64,000 bases of DNA, from contig CAVWBK010000001.1 in NCBI GenBank assembly GCA_963753245.1, positions 124,001 through 188,000 of the forward strand. Reading direction: 5' to 3'. Of this stretch, positions 15,081 through 23,135 are shown one piece after another (position 1 is the stretch's first letter; every line of letters begins with the position of its first letter). The DNA comes from VRUE01 sp963753245 (GTDB taxonomy: Bacteria > Actinomycetota > Thermoleophilia > Solirubrobacterales > 70-9). The position numbers and the translations under genes are program-made. Below the pieces are notes generated by a model. It did not search any database. It saw nothing but the letters and a program-made list of their open reading frames with translations, and was not told the DNA's origin.

Positions 15081-17788
15081 ACATCGCCTACCCCAAGCAC
15101 CGGGAGGCAGACGTCGTGCTGCGCGATGGATCCACCGCACATTTGCGCCCGGTCCGGGCGGAGGACGTCGACACGCTGCTGCACCTCTTCACTGACCTCG
15201 ACCCGGCCTCGCAGGCCTTTCGCTTCTTCTCTGGCGCGGTCGACCTCGAGCAGGTCGCGCAGCTGATGGCGAGCGTCGATTACGAGGAGCGCTACGGGCT
15301 GATCGCCAGCCGCGGTGCCGATGGACACCCGATCGGCCACGGCGTATACATCGCGCTCGGCGAGGGCCGCGCTGAAGTCGCCTTCGCAGTTGCCGAGCAG
15401 ATGCAGGGCCAGGGTCTTGGCACGATCCTGCTCGCCCATCTGGCGGAGGCGGCGGCGGAAAACGGGATCACAACCTTCCTCGCCGAGGTGCTGCCGCAGA
15501 ATCACCGGATGATCAAGATGTTCCGCGAGAGCGGCTTTCGGGTCGAGACCCGGGCGACCGCGGATGGGGTGACCGTCGAGTTCCCAACCTCATTCTCGGC
15601 GGCGGCGATCGCCCGCTTTGAGGACCGCGACCGGCTCGCCGCTCGCGCCGCGGTGACCCGCCTCCTAAAGCCGCACTCAGTCGCCGTCGTCGGCGCGTCG
15701 CGGCGCCGGGGAACGGTGGGCGGCGAAGTCCTCCACAACATGCTCACCTCGGGTTTCGCCGGTCCGCTCTTCGCGGTCAACCCGGCCTCCGACAGCGTGC
15801 AGTCCGTTCCCGCGTTTCCGAGTGTGAATGAGATTCCCGGCGAGGTCGACCTCGCCGTGATCGCGGTTAAGGCCGAGGAGACGGTGGCGGTCGCGCGGGA
15901 ATGCGCCGCGAAGGGAGCCCGCAGCCTGGTCGTCCTCTCCGCCGGCTTCACCGAGGTTGGCACCGATGGCGCCGGGCGCGAACACGAGCTACTGGAGGTC
16001 TGCCGCGATGCCGGGATGAGGCTGGTCGGACCCAACTGCCTTGGCATCCTTAACACCGCGCCCGACGCCGGCCTAAATGCTTCCTTTGCCCCGACCGCGC
16101 CGCCACCCGGCAACGTCGGTTTTGTCACCCAGAGTGGTGCTCTGGGCCTGGCCCTGATCGACTTCGCCGCCTCGAGGGGAATCGGGGTCTCCTCCTTTGC
16201 CTCGGTCGGCAACCGCGCCGACATCACCGCCAATGATTTGCTCGAGTACTGGGAGGAGGACGAGGGCACCGCGCTTGCCCTTCTGTACATCGAGTCCTTC
16301 AGCGACCCGCGCCGCTTCGGGCGGGTGGCGAGGAGGGTGGGCCGGCGCAAGCCGATCGTCGCCGTCAAGAGCGGCCGCTCGGCCTCTGGAGCGCGGGCTG
16401 CGAGCTCCCACACCGGGGCCCTGCTCGCCGCCTCAGACCGCACCACCGACGCCCTCTTTGAGCAGTCTGGAGTGATCCGGGCAGAGACGCTGGCCGAGCT
16501 GCTCGATGTCGCTGCGCTGCTCTCCTCCCAGCCGCTTCCGGGTGGCTCGCGGGTGGGGATCATCACCAACGCGGGCGGGCCAGGGATCATGTGCGCGGAC
16601 GTCTGTGAGGCGGTCGGCCTCGAGGTGCCGCTGGTCCCCGACTCGCTGCGAGCCGAGCTCGGCGAGTTTCTGCCGGCCGCGGCGGGGCTCGGTAATCCCG
16701 TCGACCTGATCGCGACCGCAAGCGCCGAGCAGTACCGCAAGGCGATCGGCGCAATGGCTGCCTGGGATGGCATCGATGCGCTGATCGCAATCTTCATCCG
16801 ACCGCTGCTGACCGAGGCCGAGGACGTGGCCGCGGCAATTCGCCGCGCGGTCGATGAGCTGCCCAGAGCGATCCCGGTGCAGGCGGTCTTCATGTCGCCC
16901 GCCGATGGCACTGCGATCTCCGATTCGGCACAGATTCCGACCTATGTCTATCCCGAGGACGCCGCCACGGCGCTCGGCAAGGCCGTGCGCCACGCGCTCT
17001 GGCGCGATCGGCCTGACCCAGCCCTGCCCGAGTTCGGCGACCTGCGCTCCGACGAGGCGACCGCGATCCTCTCCGCGGCCCTCGCCGCGGGCAGCGAGTG
17101 GCTCGGCGCCGAGGACTGTGTCCGCCTTCTCGACTGCTACGGGATCGCCACGCCTGAGGCGATCACAGTCGCTGCTCCCGAGGAGGCCGCTGAGGCCGCG
17201 GCGCGGCTGGGCGGCCGCGTCGCGCTGAAGGCCCACGGGCCAAAGATCCTGCACAAGAGCGAGCTGGGTGCGGTGCAGACGGGGCTGGAGGGTCGCGAGC
17301 AGGTTCTGGTGGCGGCGAGGCGGATGGATCGGGCCCTGGCCGAGGCGGGAGTCGAGCGATCCAGCTTCCTCGTGCAACAGATGGTCGAGGAGGGAGTCGA
17401 GCTCCTCGTCGGGGTTGCTACCGATCCGGTGTTCGGCGCCGTCGTCGCCTGCGGGGCCGGCGGTACGGCGGTTGAGCTACTCGGCGATGTCTCGGTCCGT
17501 GTCTGCCCGCTCGCTGGCAACGATGCTGCCGAGATGCTCGGTTCGCTGGCAATCGCTCCAATGCTCGACGGCTTCCGGGGATTGCCACCGGTCGATGCCG
17601 AAGCCCTGCAGGCGCTCCTGCTGCGGGTCAGTGCCCTGGCAACTGAGCGCAGCGAGATCACAGAACTCGACCTAAACCCAGTCCTCGCCAGCCCCAGCGG
17701 CGCGCTCGCCGCCGACGTCAGGATCCGGATCGGCCAACCAAAGCCGCCCCGGTCCTGGCCCCGAACCTGGGACTCGGGCCGCGTCTAG
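15077..17788 (+). CDS. GNAT acetyltransferase fused to ADP-forming acyl-CoA ligase (PatA-type)
   Basis: A 903-residue fusion. Residues about 1-195 are a GNAT domain (LRPVRAEDVDTLLHLFTDLD and the acetyl-CoA loop AEQMQGQGLGTILLAHLAEA). A CoA-binding Rossmann domain follows (VAVVGASRRRGTVGGEVLHN), then succinyl-CoA-ligase-like domains containing ASSHTGALLA with the phosphorylatable His445, and a C-terminal ATP-grasp domain (KAHGPKILHKSELGAV). Such fusions are protein lysine acetyltransferases (Pat/PatZ families) that inactivate acyl-CoA synthetases. The ATG at 15077 overlaps the previous stop (ATGA); the open frame continues further upstream, but there it is out-of-frame reading of the glycosyltransferase gene. 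Last gene of the operon. Confidence 0.92.
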   Translation: MNIAYPKHREADVVLRDGSTAHLRPVRAEDVDTLLHLFTDLDPASQAFRFFSGAVDLEQVAQLMASVDYEERYGLIASRGADGHPIGHGVYIALGEGRAEVAFAVAEQMQGQGLGTILLAHLAEAAAENGITTFLAEVLPQNHRMIKMFRESGFRVETRATADGVTVEFPTSFSAAAIARFEDRDRLAARAAVTRLLKPHSVAVVGASRRRGTVGGEVLHNMLTSGFAGPLFAVNPASDSVQSVPAFPSVNEIPGEVDLAVIAVKAEETVAVARECAAKGARSLVVLSAGFTEVGTDGAGREHELLEVCRDAGMRLVGPNCLGILNTAPDAGLNASFAPTAPPPGNVGFVTQSGALGLALIDFAASRGIGVSSFASVGNRADITANDLLEYWEEDEGTALALLYIESFSDPRRFGRVARRVGRRKPIVAVKSGRSASGARAASSHTGALLAASDRTTDALFEQSGVIRAETLAELLDVAALLSSQPLPGGSRVGIITNAGGPGIMCADVCEAVGLEVPLVPDSLRAELGEFLPAAAGLGNPVDLIATASAEQYRKAIGAMAAWDGIDALIAIFIRPLLTEAEDVAAAIRRAVDELPRAIPVQAVFMSPADGTAISDSAQIPTYVYPEDAATALGKAVRHALWRDRPDPALPEFGDLRSDEATAILSAALAAGSEWLGAEDCVRLLDCYGIATPEAITVAAPEEAAEAAARLGGRVALKAHGPKILHKSELGAVQTGLEGREQVLVAARRMDRALAEAGVERSSFLVQQMVEEGVELLVGVATDPVFGAVVACGAGGTAVELLGDVSVRVCPLAGNDAAEMLGSLAIAPMLDGFRGLPPVDAEALQALLLRVSALATERSEITELDLNPVLASPSGALAADVRIRIGQPKPPRSWPRTWDSGRV

Positions 17789-17794
17789 CGATCA

Positions 17795-18487
17795 TCAACC
17801 CTCGATCAGGCCATGATCGAGGGCGTAGCGGGTCAGCTCGGGACGGCCGTCGAGGCCGAGCTTCTGTTGGATGTGGGCGCGGTGGGTCTCGACCGTTCGC
17901 ACGCTGAGCGATAGCTGCTCGGCGATCTCCCTATTCGTGTATCCGAGCGCCATCAGGCGCAACACCTCGGTCTCGCGCGGGGAGAGTGCGGACCGCTGCG
18001 CGGCGCCCTTGTCCTTGAGCCCAACAGCCACCGCCGCAGCGAGGTACTCACGGCCCTCGGCAGCGTGGCGCACCGCATCGATTAACTCAAGGTGCGCCGC
18101 GTCCTTGAACAGGTATCCGAGTGCGCCGGCCTCGATCGCGCGCCGCGCCAGCGTCGGGTCACGCTCCATGGTCAAGAGCACGACCTCGGTCTGCGGAGCA
18201 TCCTCTCTGAACCCACCCAGGGCATCGACGGCGAGACCGTCGGGCAGATTGACGTCGAGGACCAGGACATCCGGGCTCGCGGCGGCGAGCGCCGCTCGCG
18301 CGGAGGAGAGATCGCCGGCCTCCCCGATCACCTTGAAATCGGGTTGGTCATCGAGCAGCGCTCTGAGCGCCCCCCGGACGACGGCGTGATCATCGACGAG
18401 GACGATCGTGATCTTGCGCGCGGCGGATGTTTGGCCCTCAGTCAACGCTGCTCGAGCGTATAGAGAACCCTCGCCGATAGACCTCAT
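17795..18487 (-). CDS. NarL/DevR-type response regulator
   Basis: A 230-residue regulator. Receiver domain at about residues 33-150: acidic pocket VLVDDHAVV, phosphoacceptor Asp in VLVLDVNLPDG, and conserved Thr/Lys in LLTMERD and YLFKDAA. The C-terminal LuxR helix-turn-helix is LSPRETEVLRLMALGYTNRE followed by VETHRAHIQQKLGL. The start is ambiguous: ATG at 18487 gives a 32-residue N-terminal extension; an internal TTG is possible. Convergent with the PatA-type gene (6-base gap) and upstream of the alcohol/aldehyde dehydrogenase block. No kinase is adjacent; the DevS-like kinase at 23-24.8 kb is the nearest partner. Confidence 0.9.
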   Translation of the reverse strand: MRSIGEGSLYARAALTEGQTSAARKITIVLVDDHAVVRGALRALLDDQPDFKVIGEAGDLSSARAALAAASPDVLVLDVNLPDGLAVDALGGFREDAPQTEVVLLTMERDPTLARRAIEAGALGYLFKDAAHLELIDAVRHAAEGREYLAAAVAVGLKDKGAAQRSALSPRETEVLRLMALGYTNREIAEQLSLSVRTVETHRAHIQQKLGLDGRPELTRYALDHGLIEG

Positions 18488-18515
18488 CTGAGCCGCAGGC
18501 GAAGAGTGACCAGCC

Positions 18516-19583
18516 TCAGGCCTGCGCCCCAGCCACGGCGACCTCGCCGTGATCATGAGCGACGGGCTGCATCTCGAAGACCAGACGCGGCTGCGGGGAA
18601 CTTCCGTCGAGAACTTCGACGATCGCCTCATTGACGTCCTCAAGGCGACGCTCGGCGCGCAGGACGCGTGTCTCGCCACGGCGCTGCAGCTCGAACACCT
18701 CCTCAAGGTCACGGTGGGTGCCGACGATCGAGCCCTTCAGGCTGAGGCCGCCCAAGACGGTCTCAAAGATCGGCAGCCGCAGCTCGTTGTCGGCCGGCAG
18801 CCCAACGCAGACCAACCTCCCACCGCGCGCCAGCGATCCCATCGCCTGCTCAAAGGCGAGCGGGGAGACGGCCGTGGCGATCGCGACGTCGGCGCCGCCG
18901 AGGCGCTGGATCACCTCGGCTGGGTCTTCCTGGGAAGCGTTGACGAGGTGCTCGGCGCCGAGCTCGCGCGCCGTTTGAAGGCGATCGGAGTTGATGTCGA
19001 CCGCGATCACACAGGCACCGGTGATGCGCGCGTACTGGACCGCGAGGTGACCGAGACCGCCAACGCCGAAAACCGCGACCAGATCTGCGGCCCGCGCGCC
19101 GGACTCCTTGACCGCCTTGTAGGTGGTCACCCCGGCGCAGGTCAGCGGCGCGGCGTCGAGCGAGTCGACCTCGTCCGGGACCCGCACGACATGGCGCGCG
19201 TAGCCAACCGCGAGCTCGGCGAAGCCACCGTCGATCGAGTAGCCGGTGTTGAGCTGGCTCGGGCAGAGGGTCTCGCGGCCGCTGTTGCAATAACGGCAGT
19301 CCCCGCAGGCATAGCCCAGCCAGGGAAGCGCTACCCGCATCCCGACCTCGACGCCGTGGGAGTTCCCCGAGCCCAGACACTCGACGACCCCCACCCCCTC
19401 GTGGCCCGGGATGAAGGGCGGGCTCGGCTTCACAGGCCACTCGCCGTGCGCGGCGTGGATGTCGGTGTGACAGAGACCGCAGGCCTCGAGGCGGACCAGA
19501 ACCTGCTCGGCGCCGGGCTCGGGGTCGGCGACCTCCTCGATGCTCAGGGGCCGGCTGAAATCGTGAACGACGGCTGCCTTCAT
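18516..19583 (-). CDS. Zinc-dependent alcohol dehydrogenase, AdhP type
   Basis: A 355-residue medium-chain dehydrogenase. Catalytic zinc ligands are in CGLCHTDIHAAHGEW and GHEGVGVV; structural zinc cysteines are in CGDCRYCNSGRETLCPSQ; cofactor binding is at VFGVGGLGHLAVQYA. These features fit ethanol-active AdhP enzymes producing acetaldehyde and NADH. It is last in a three-gene operon with DUF779 and aldehyde dehydrogenase (4-base overlaps throughout), so ethanol could be taken to acetate by one transcript. A C-terminal extension (EMQPVAHDHGEVAVAGAQA) is unusual for the family. Confidence 0.92.
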   Translation of the reverse strand: MKAAVVHDFSRPLSIEEVADPEPGAEQVLVRLEACGLCHTDIHAAHGEWPVKPSPPFIPGHEGVGVVECLGSGNSHGVEVGMRVALPWLGYACGDCRYCNSGRETLCPSQLNTGYSIDGGFAELAVGYARHVVRVPDEVDSLDAAPLTCAGVTTYKAVKESGARAADLVAVFGVGGLGHLAVQYARITGACVIAVDINSDRLQTARELGAEHLVNASQEDPAEVIQRLGGADVAIATAVSPLAFEQAMGSLARGGRLVCVGLPADNELRLPIFETVLGGLSLKGSIVGTHRDLEEVFELQRRGETRVLRAERRLEDVNEAIVEVLDGSSPQPRLVFEMQPVAHDHGEVAVAGAQA

Positions 19584-19930
19584 GTCTGAATCTCCTCGTG
19601 GTCGGTTGGGGTCGGGCCTCGGCTCGTGAAATGAACGCCCTCAGGTCCCTCCAGCGAGAAGCTCTCTGCTGCACCTGGGGCGACGTCGATCAAGAAGTCG
19701 GGATGGCCCCAACGAGCGTGCTGCTCGCGGTCGATCACGAATGGGGTGTCCGCGATCGTCGCAAGCTGCACGTCGTTGGGGCCGGGGGGAAGCTCTGCTT
19801 CGGTCAAACACATCGGGGCGCTGCCCTCACAGCAACCGCCGGATTGGTGAAGGACGAGCGAGCCGTGCTTGCGGCGCAGCCGCTCGATTGTCTCCACCGC
19901 AGCCGGGGTGGCGGAAACGCTTGCCATCAA
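19580..19930 (-). CDS. DUF779 protein, aldehyde dehydrogenase partner
   Basis: A 116-residue protein with the DUF779 signature LVLHQSGGCCEGSAPMC, an unusual adjacent-cysteine motif, and DREQHARWGHPDFLIDVAPG. DUF779 genes are repeatedly found beside AcoD/ExaC-type aldehyde dehydrogenases, as here, where it lies between that enzyme and an alcohol dehydrogenase with 4-base overlaps on both sides. The biochemical role is not established; the cysteines suggest metal or aldehyde handling. Confidence 0.9.
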   Translation of the reverse strand: MMASVSATPAAVETIERLRRKHGSLVLHQSGGCCEGSAPMCLTEAELPPGPNDVQLATIADTPFVIDREQHARWGHPDFLIDVAPGAAESFSLEGPEGVHFTSRGPTPTDHEEIQT

Positions 19931-21468
19931 AAGAACCCCATCGGCTTGTGGTCATAGCTGACCAGCAGGCACTTGGTCTGTGAGTAGTGATCGAGCATCA
20001 TGCGGTGGTTCTCACGGCCGACGCCCGAGATCTTGTAGCCGCCAAATGCCGCGTGTGCCGGGTATTGGTGGTAGCAGTTGGTCCAGACTCGACCGGCCTG
20101 GATGCCGCGCCCCATGCGGAAGGCACGGGAGCCGTCGCGGGTCCAGACCCCGGCTCCGAGACCGTAGAGAGTGTCGTTGGCGATCCGCAATGCCTCCGCC
20201 TCGTCCTTGAAGGTGGTGACCGAGACGACCGGACCGAAGATCTCCTCCTGGAAGATCCGCATCTCATTGGTGCCCTTGAGGACCGTCGGCTCAAAGAAGT
20301 AGCCGCCCTCCAACTCGGGACCCAGATCGGGCCGCTGTCCACCGGCGAGCAGCTCCGCGCCCTCCTCAAGGCCGATCTTGACGTAGCCCTCGATCTTCTC
20401 GAGCTGGGCCGCGGAGACCTGCGGCCCCATCATCGTCGCCGGGTCGAGCGGGTTGCCCTGCACGATCGCGGCGACGCGCTCGAGGGCGCGTTGCATGAAC
20501 TCCTCATAGATCGACTCGTGAATCAACGCCCGGGAGGGCGCGGTGCAGACCTCACCCTTGTTGAATGCGTAGAGGACGAAGCCCTCTATGGCCTTGTCGA
20601 GGAACTCATCGTCGGCGGCCATCACGTCCTCGAAGAAGATGTTCGGCGACTTGCCGCCGAGCTCGGTGGTCGAGGGGATGATGTTCTGGGCCGCATAGCC
20701 CATGATCAGCCGCCCGGTCACGGTCTCACCGGTGAAGGCGATCTTGGCGATCCGCTTGTTCGACGCCAGCGCCCGGCCGATCTCGGCGCCGGGGCCGTTG
20801 ACGATGTTCAGGACCCCCGGCGGGACGACGTCTTCGAGCACCTCGGCCAACTTCAGGATCGACCACGGGGTCGGGCTGGCTGGCTTGATCACCGTGCAGT
20901 TGCCAGCGGCCAGCGCCGGAGCGATCTTCCAGGCCGCCATCAGCAGCGGGAAGTTGAAGGGGATGATCTGGCCGACGACGCCGAGTGGCTCGTGGAAGTG
21001 GTAGGCGACTGTGTCGCCGTCGACCTCCGAAATCCGGCCCTCCTCGGCACGCACGGCGCCGGCGAAGTAGCGCAGGTGATCGATCACCAACGGGAGGTCG
21101 GCCGCGAGCGTCTCGCGAACCGGCTTGCCGTTGTCCCAACTCTCGGCGATCGCCAGCATCTGCAGGTTGTCTTCAACCGCATCGGCCATCGCGTTTAAGA
21201 CCGCAGCGCGTTCTGGGGCCGAGGTCGAGGCCCAGGCGTCCTTGGCAGCATGGGCGGCGTCCAACGCGAGCTCGATGTCGGCGGGAGTTGAGTCGGCGAC
21301 GCTGCTGAAGGCCTCACCGGTGACCGGAGTCAGATTGTCGCGGTAGCGGCCCTCGCTTGGCGGCACCCAGACGCCGCTGATGAAGTTCTCATAGCGCTCC
21401 TTCAACTCGACCGGGCTGTCGGGGTTCCCCGGCGCCTCCAGTGCGCTCTTCCTCTCGATCGTCGCCAT
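19927..21468 (-). CDS. NAD-dependent aldehyde dehydrogenase (AcoD/ExaC type)
   Basis: A 513-residue aldehyde dehydrogenase. It shows the NAD site around PFNFPLLMAAWKIAPALAAG and FTGETVTGRLIMGYAA, the general base in TTELGGKSPNIFFEDV, and the catalytic cysteine in NKGEVCTAPSRALI. The last block AHAAFGGYKISGVGREN is typical of acetaldehyde-oxidising AcoD/ExaC enzymes. First gene of the aldehyde-DUF779-alcohol dehydrogenase operon. The 113-base gap upstream should hold the promoter; I see a GGAGAGGG ribosome-binding region but no clear operator. Confidence 0.94.
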   Translation of the reverse strand: MATIERKSALEAPGNPDSPVELKERYENFISGVWVPPSEGRYRDNLTPVTGEAFSSVADSTPADIELALDAAHAAKDAWASTSAPERAAVLNAMADAVEDNLQMLAIAESWDNGKPVRETLAADLPLVIDHLRYFAGAVRAEEGRISEVDGDTVAYHFHEPLGVVGQIIPFNFPLLMAAWKIAPALAAGNCTVIKPASPTPWSILKLAEVLEDVVPPGVLNIVNGPGAEIGRALASNKRIAKIAFTGETVTGRLIMGYAAQNIIPSTTELGGKSPNIFFEDVMAADDEFLDKAIEGFVLYAFNKGEVCTAPSRALIHESIYEEFMQRALERVAAIVQGNPLDPATMMGPQVSAAQLEKIEGYVKIGLEEGAELLAGGQRPDLGPELEGGYFFEPTVLKGTNEMRIFQEEIFGPVVSVTTFKDEAEALRIANDTLYGLGAGVWTRDGSRAFRMGRGIQAGRVWTNCYHQYPAHAAFGGYKISGVGRENHRMMLDHYSQTKCLLVSYDHKPMGFF

Positions 21469-21581
21469 CGCCCTCTCCTCAGTTCGCGGTTTGCAAGAGG
21501 GACTTCACCACCAGCGTCGATTGACGCCATCCGTAATCGAGCGCAGGCTGGGTGAGGGAAACCCCGCATGCCCACGCGCTG

Positions 21582-22376
21582 TTAACAGGCGAGCTCGGCC
21601 GAGCTCGATCGCTCGCCAAGCGCGGTGATCTGGGTTCCGAGGGTGCCGCTGGCGATGCCGATGAGATCTGCGGGCGCGCCGATCGCCGCCCGGCGATCGG
21701 TCGCTTCGACGAAGCGACAGGATGCCTCAAACCCGGGGCTCATCGAACCGGCCGCGCAGTCCATCGCTCGAAGCTCCGCCGGCGAGGTCGAGCGCAGGGC
21801 GCGATCGGGATCTGAGCTCCAGGCCCGGAGATCGGGACCATCGCTGAGCACGAGGAGAAGGTCTGCATCGAGGCGGCGTGCGAGCAGCGCGGCGGTGAGC
21901 TCGCGGTCGACCACGGCCTCCACCGGGCGCATTCTGCCCGCAGCATCGATCGTCATCGGGTCTCCTGCGCCGGCTGCGCAGATCACCACCACGCCGGCGT
22001 CGATCAAGGTCCGCAGGCTTCCCAACTCGGCGATTGCGTGGGGCTCCGGGGCGGGCACCAAGCGCCGAAACCCATCCCCGCTCTGGGCCACCGACCAGCC
22101 CAGCTCGTTGACCAGCCGCAGCGCCTCCTCGGAGGTGTAGGTGCGCCCGATCGGGGTTGAGGGAACCTCAAAGGCGGGGTCATCGGCGCTGACGACGACC
22201 TCGGTGAGGACGGTGAGCAGGTCACGGTCAGGCAGCGCGTTTCGCAACTCCAACTCGAGCCGGGTGACCTGCACCCCGGCGCCGCCGAGAAGCACAAGCT
22301 GGTCTTCGCCGGCGATCGATGCCAACGCCTCGGCGCTGACCTCGGCTGCAGCGCTCAACGCAATCAGGATCCGCAT
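21582..22376 (-). CDS. Carbamate-kinase-like protein lacking catalytic lysines
   Basis: A 264-residue amino-acid-kinase-fold protein, about 50 residues shorter than carbamate kinases. Family blocks are clear: LTEVVVSADDPAFE, STPIGRTYTSEEA, FRRLVPAPEP, AVVDRELTAALLARRLDAD, GSMSPGFEASCRFVEA. But the nucleotide and carbamate sites are altered: the N-terminal GGNA is LSAA, S/THGNGPQVG is LLGGAGVQV, and the lysines of KEDAGRG, VIDKD and GSMxPK are Gln/absent, Arg and Gly. About 40 residues of the dimer subdomain are missing. Kinase activity is unlikely; a binding or regulatory role is inferred. The start MRILIALS at 22376 is chosen because it aligns with family N-termini. Confidence 0.75.
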   Translation of the reverse strand: MRILIALSAAAEVSAEALASIAGEDQLVLLGGAGVQVTRLELELRNALPDRDLLTVLTEVVVSADDPAFEVPSTPIGRTYTSEEALRLVNELGWSVAQSGDGFRRLVPAPEPHAIAELGSLRTLIDAGVVVICAAGAGDPMTIDAAGRMRPVEAVVDRELTAALLARRLDADLLLVLSDGPDLRAWSSDPDRALRSTSPAELRAMDCAAGSMSPGFEASCRFVEATDRRAAIGAPADLIGIASGTLGTQITALGERSSSAELAC

Positions 22377-22451
22377 GGACGGAAGGCTGCCGAATCCGGC
22401 GGCGTCCGCCATCGGCGCTAAGCCACATCTGGCGGGGGGGCACGCAGCGGA

Positions 22452-23135
22452 GTGACGCCTGGCAAACTGAGCCGGAGAGCTCAAATCGAGGAGAAGCCGC
22501 AGATCAGCGTTGTCCTCGCCGACGATCACAATGTGATCCGCGCCGGCCTGCGCAGCATGCTCGAAGAAGAGCCCGACCTGCGGGTGATCGGCGAGGCGGC
22601 CGACTCAGCCGCCGCCAGCAAGCTGACCCTCGCTCGGAAGCCCGACGTGCTGGTCCTCGACCTGCAGATGCCCGGAGCCGAACCCGGCCGCGATATCGAA
22701 AGGCTTCGCGAGGCGACGCCGACAACGGCGATCGTCGTGCTGACGATGCAGGTCGATCCGCGCAAGGCACGCGACCTGCTGCGCGCCGGGGCGGTCGGTT
22801 ACGTCCTCAAGCAAGCCGCCGAGCGCAACCTGACCGAGGCGATCAGGATCGCGGCCGCCGGTGGTTCCTACATTGACCCCGAGTTGGGCGGCGCCCTGGC
22901 CAAGCTGGAGGCCGACCCCCTGGAGTCACTCAGCGCCCGCGAGCAAGAGCTGCTGCGGCTGCTGGCCCTCGGTCACACCAACCGCGAGATCGGCGAGCGT
23001 CTCTTCCTCAGCGTGCGGGCGGTGGAGGTAAACCGCGCGAAGCTGCTGGAGAAGCTCGGGCTCGAGTCGCGACCCGAGCTGGTCCGGTTTGCGATCACCC
23101 ACGGAGTGATCGAGGCCGGTGGCCAGGCCTTCTAA
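22452..23135 (+). CDS. NarL/DevR-type response regulator
   Basis: A 227-residue regulator from a GTG start. The receiver has VVLADDHNVIRAGLRSML, the phosphoacceptor Asp in VLVLDLQMPG, and VLTMQVD with Lys in YVLKQAA. The C-terminal LuxR domain is LSAREQELLRLLALGHTNRE with VEVNRAKLLEKLGL. It is convergent with the GAF-GAF histidine kinase and overlaps its 3' end by four bases, the natural candidate cognate pair despite opposite strands. It is similar to the regulator at 17.8-18.5 kb, suggesting a duplicated DevR-like output. Confidence 0.92.
   Translation: MTPGKLSRRAQIEEKPQISVVLADDHNVIRAGLRSMLEEEPDLRVIGEAADSAAASKLTLARKPDVLVLDLQMPGAEPGRDIERLREATPTTAIVVLTMQVDPRKARDLLRAGAVGYVLKQAAERNLTEAIRIAAAGGSYIDPELGGALAKLEADPLESLSAREQELLRLLALGHTNREIGERLFLSVRAVEVNRAKLLEKLGLESRPELVRFAITHGVIEAGGQAF

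Noticed and set aside
19987..21198. 403-codon plus-strand frame opposite the aldehyde dehydrogenase
   Set aside because: The minus-strand enzyme has all catalytic motifs; the opposite frame has none and no ribosome-binding site.
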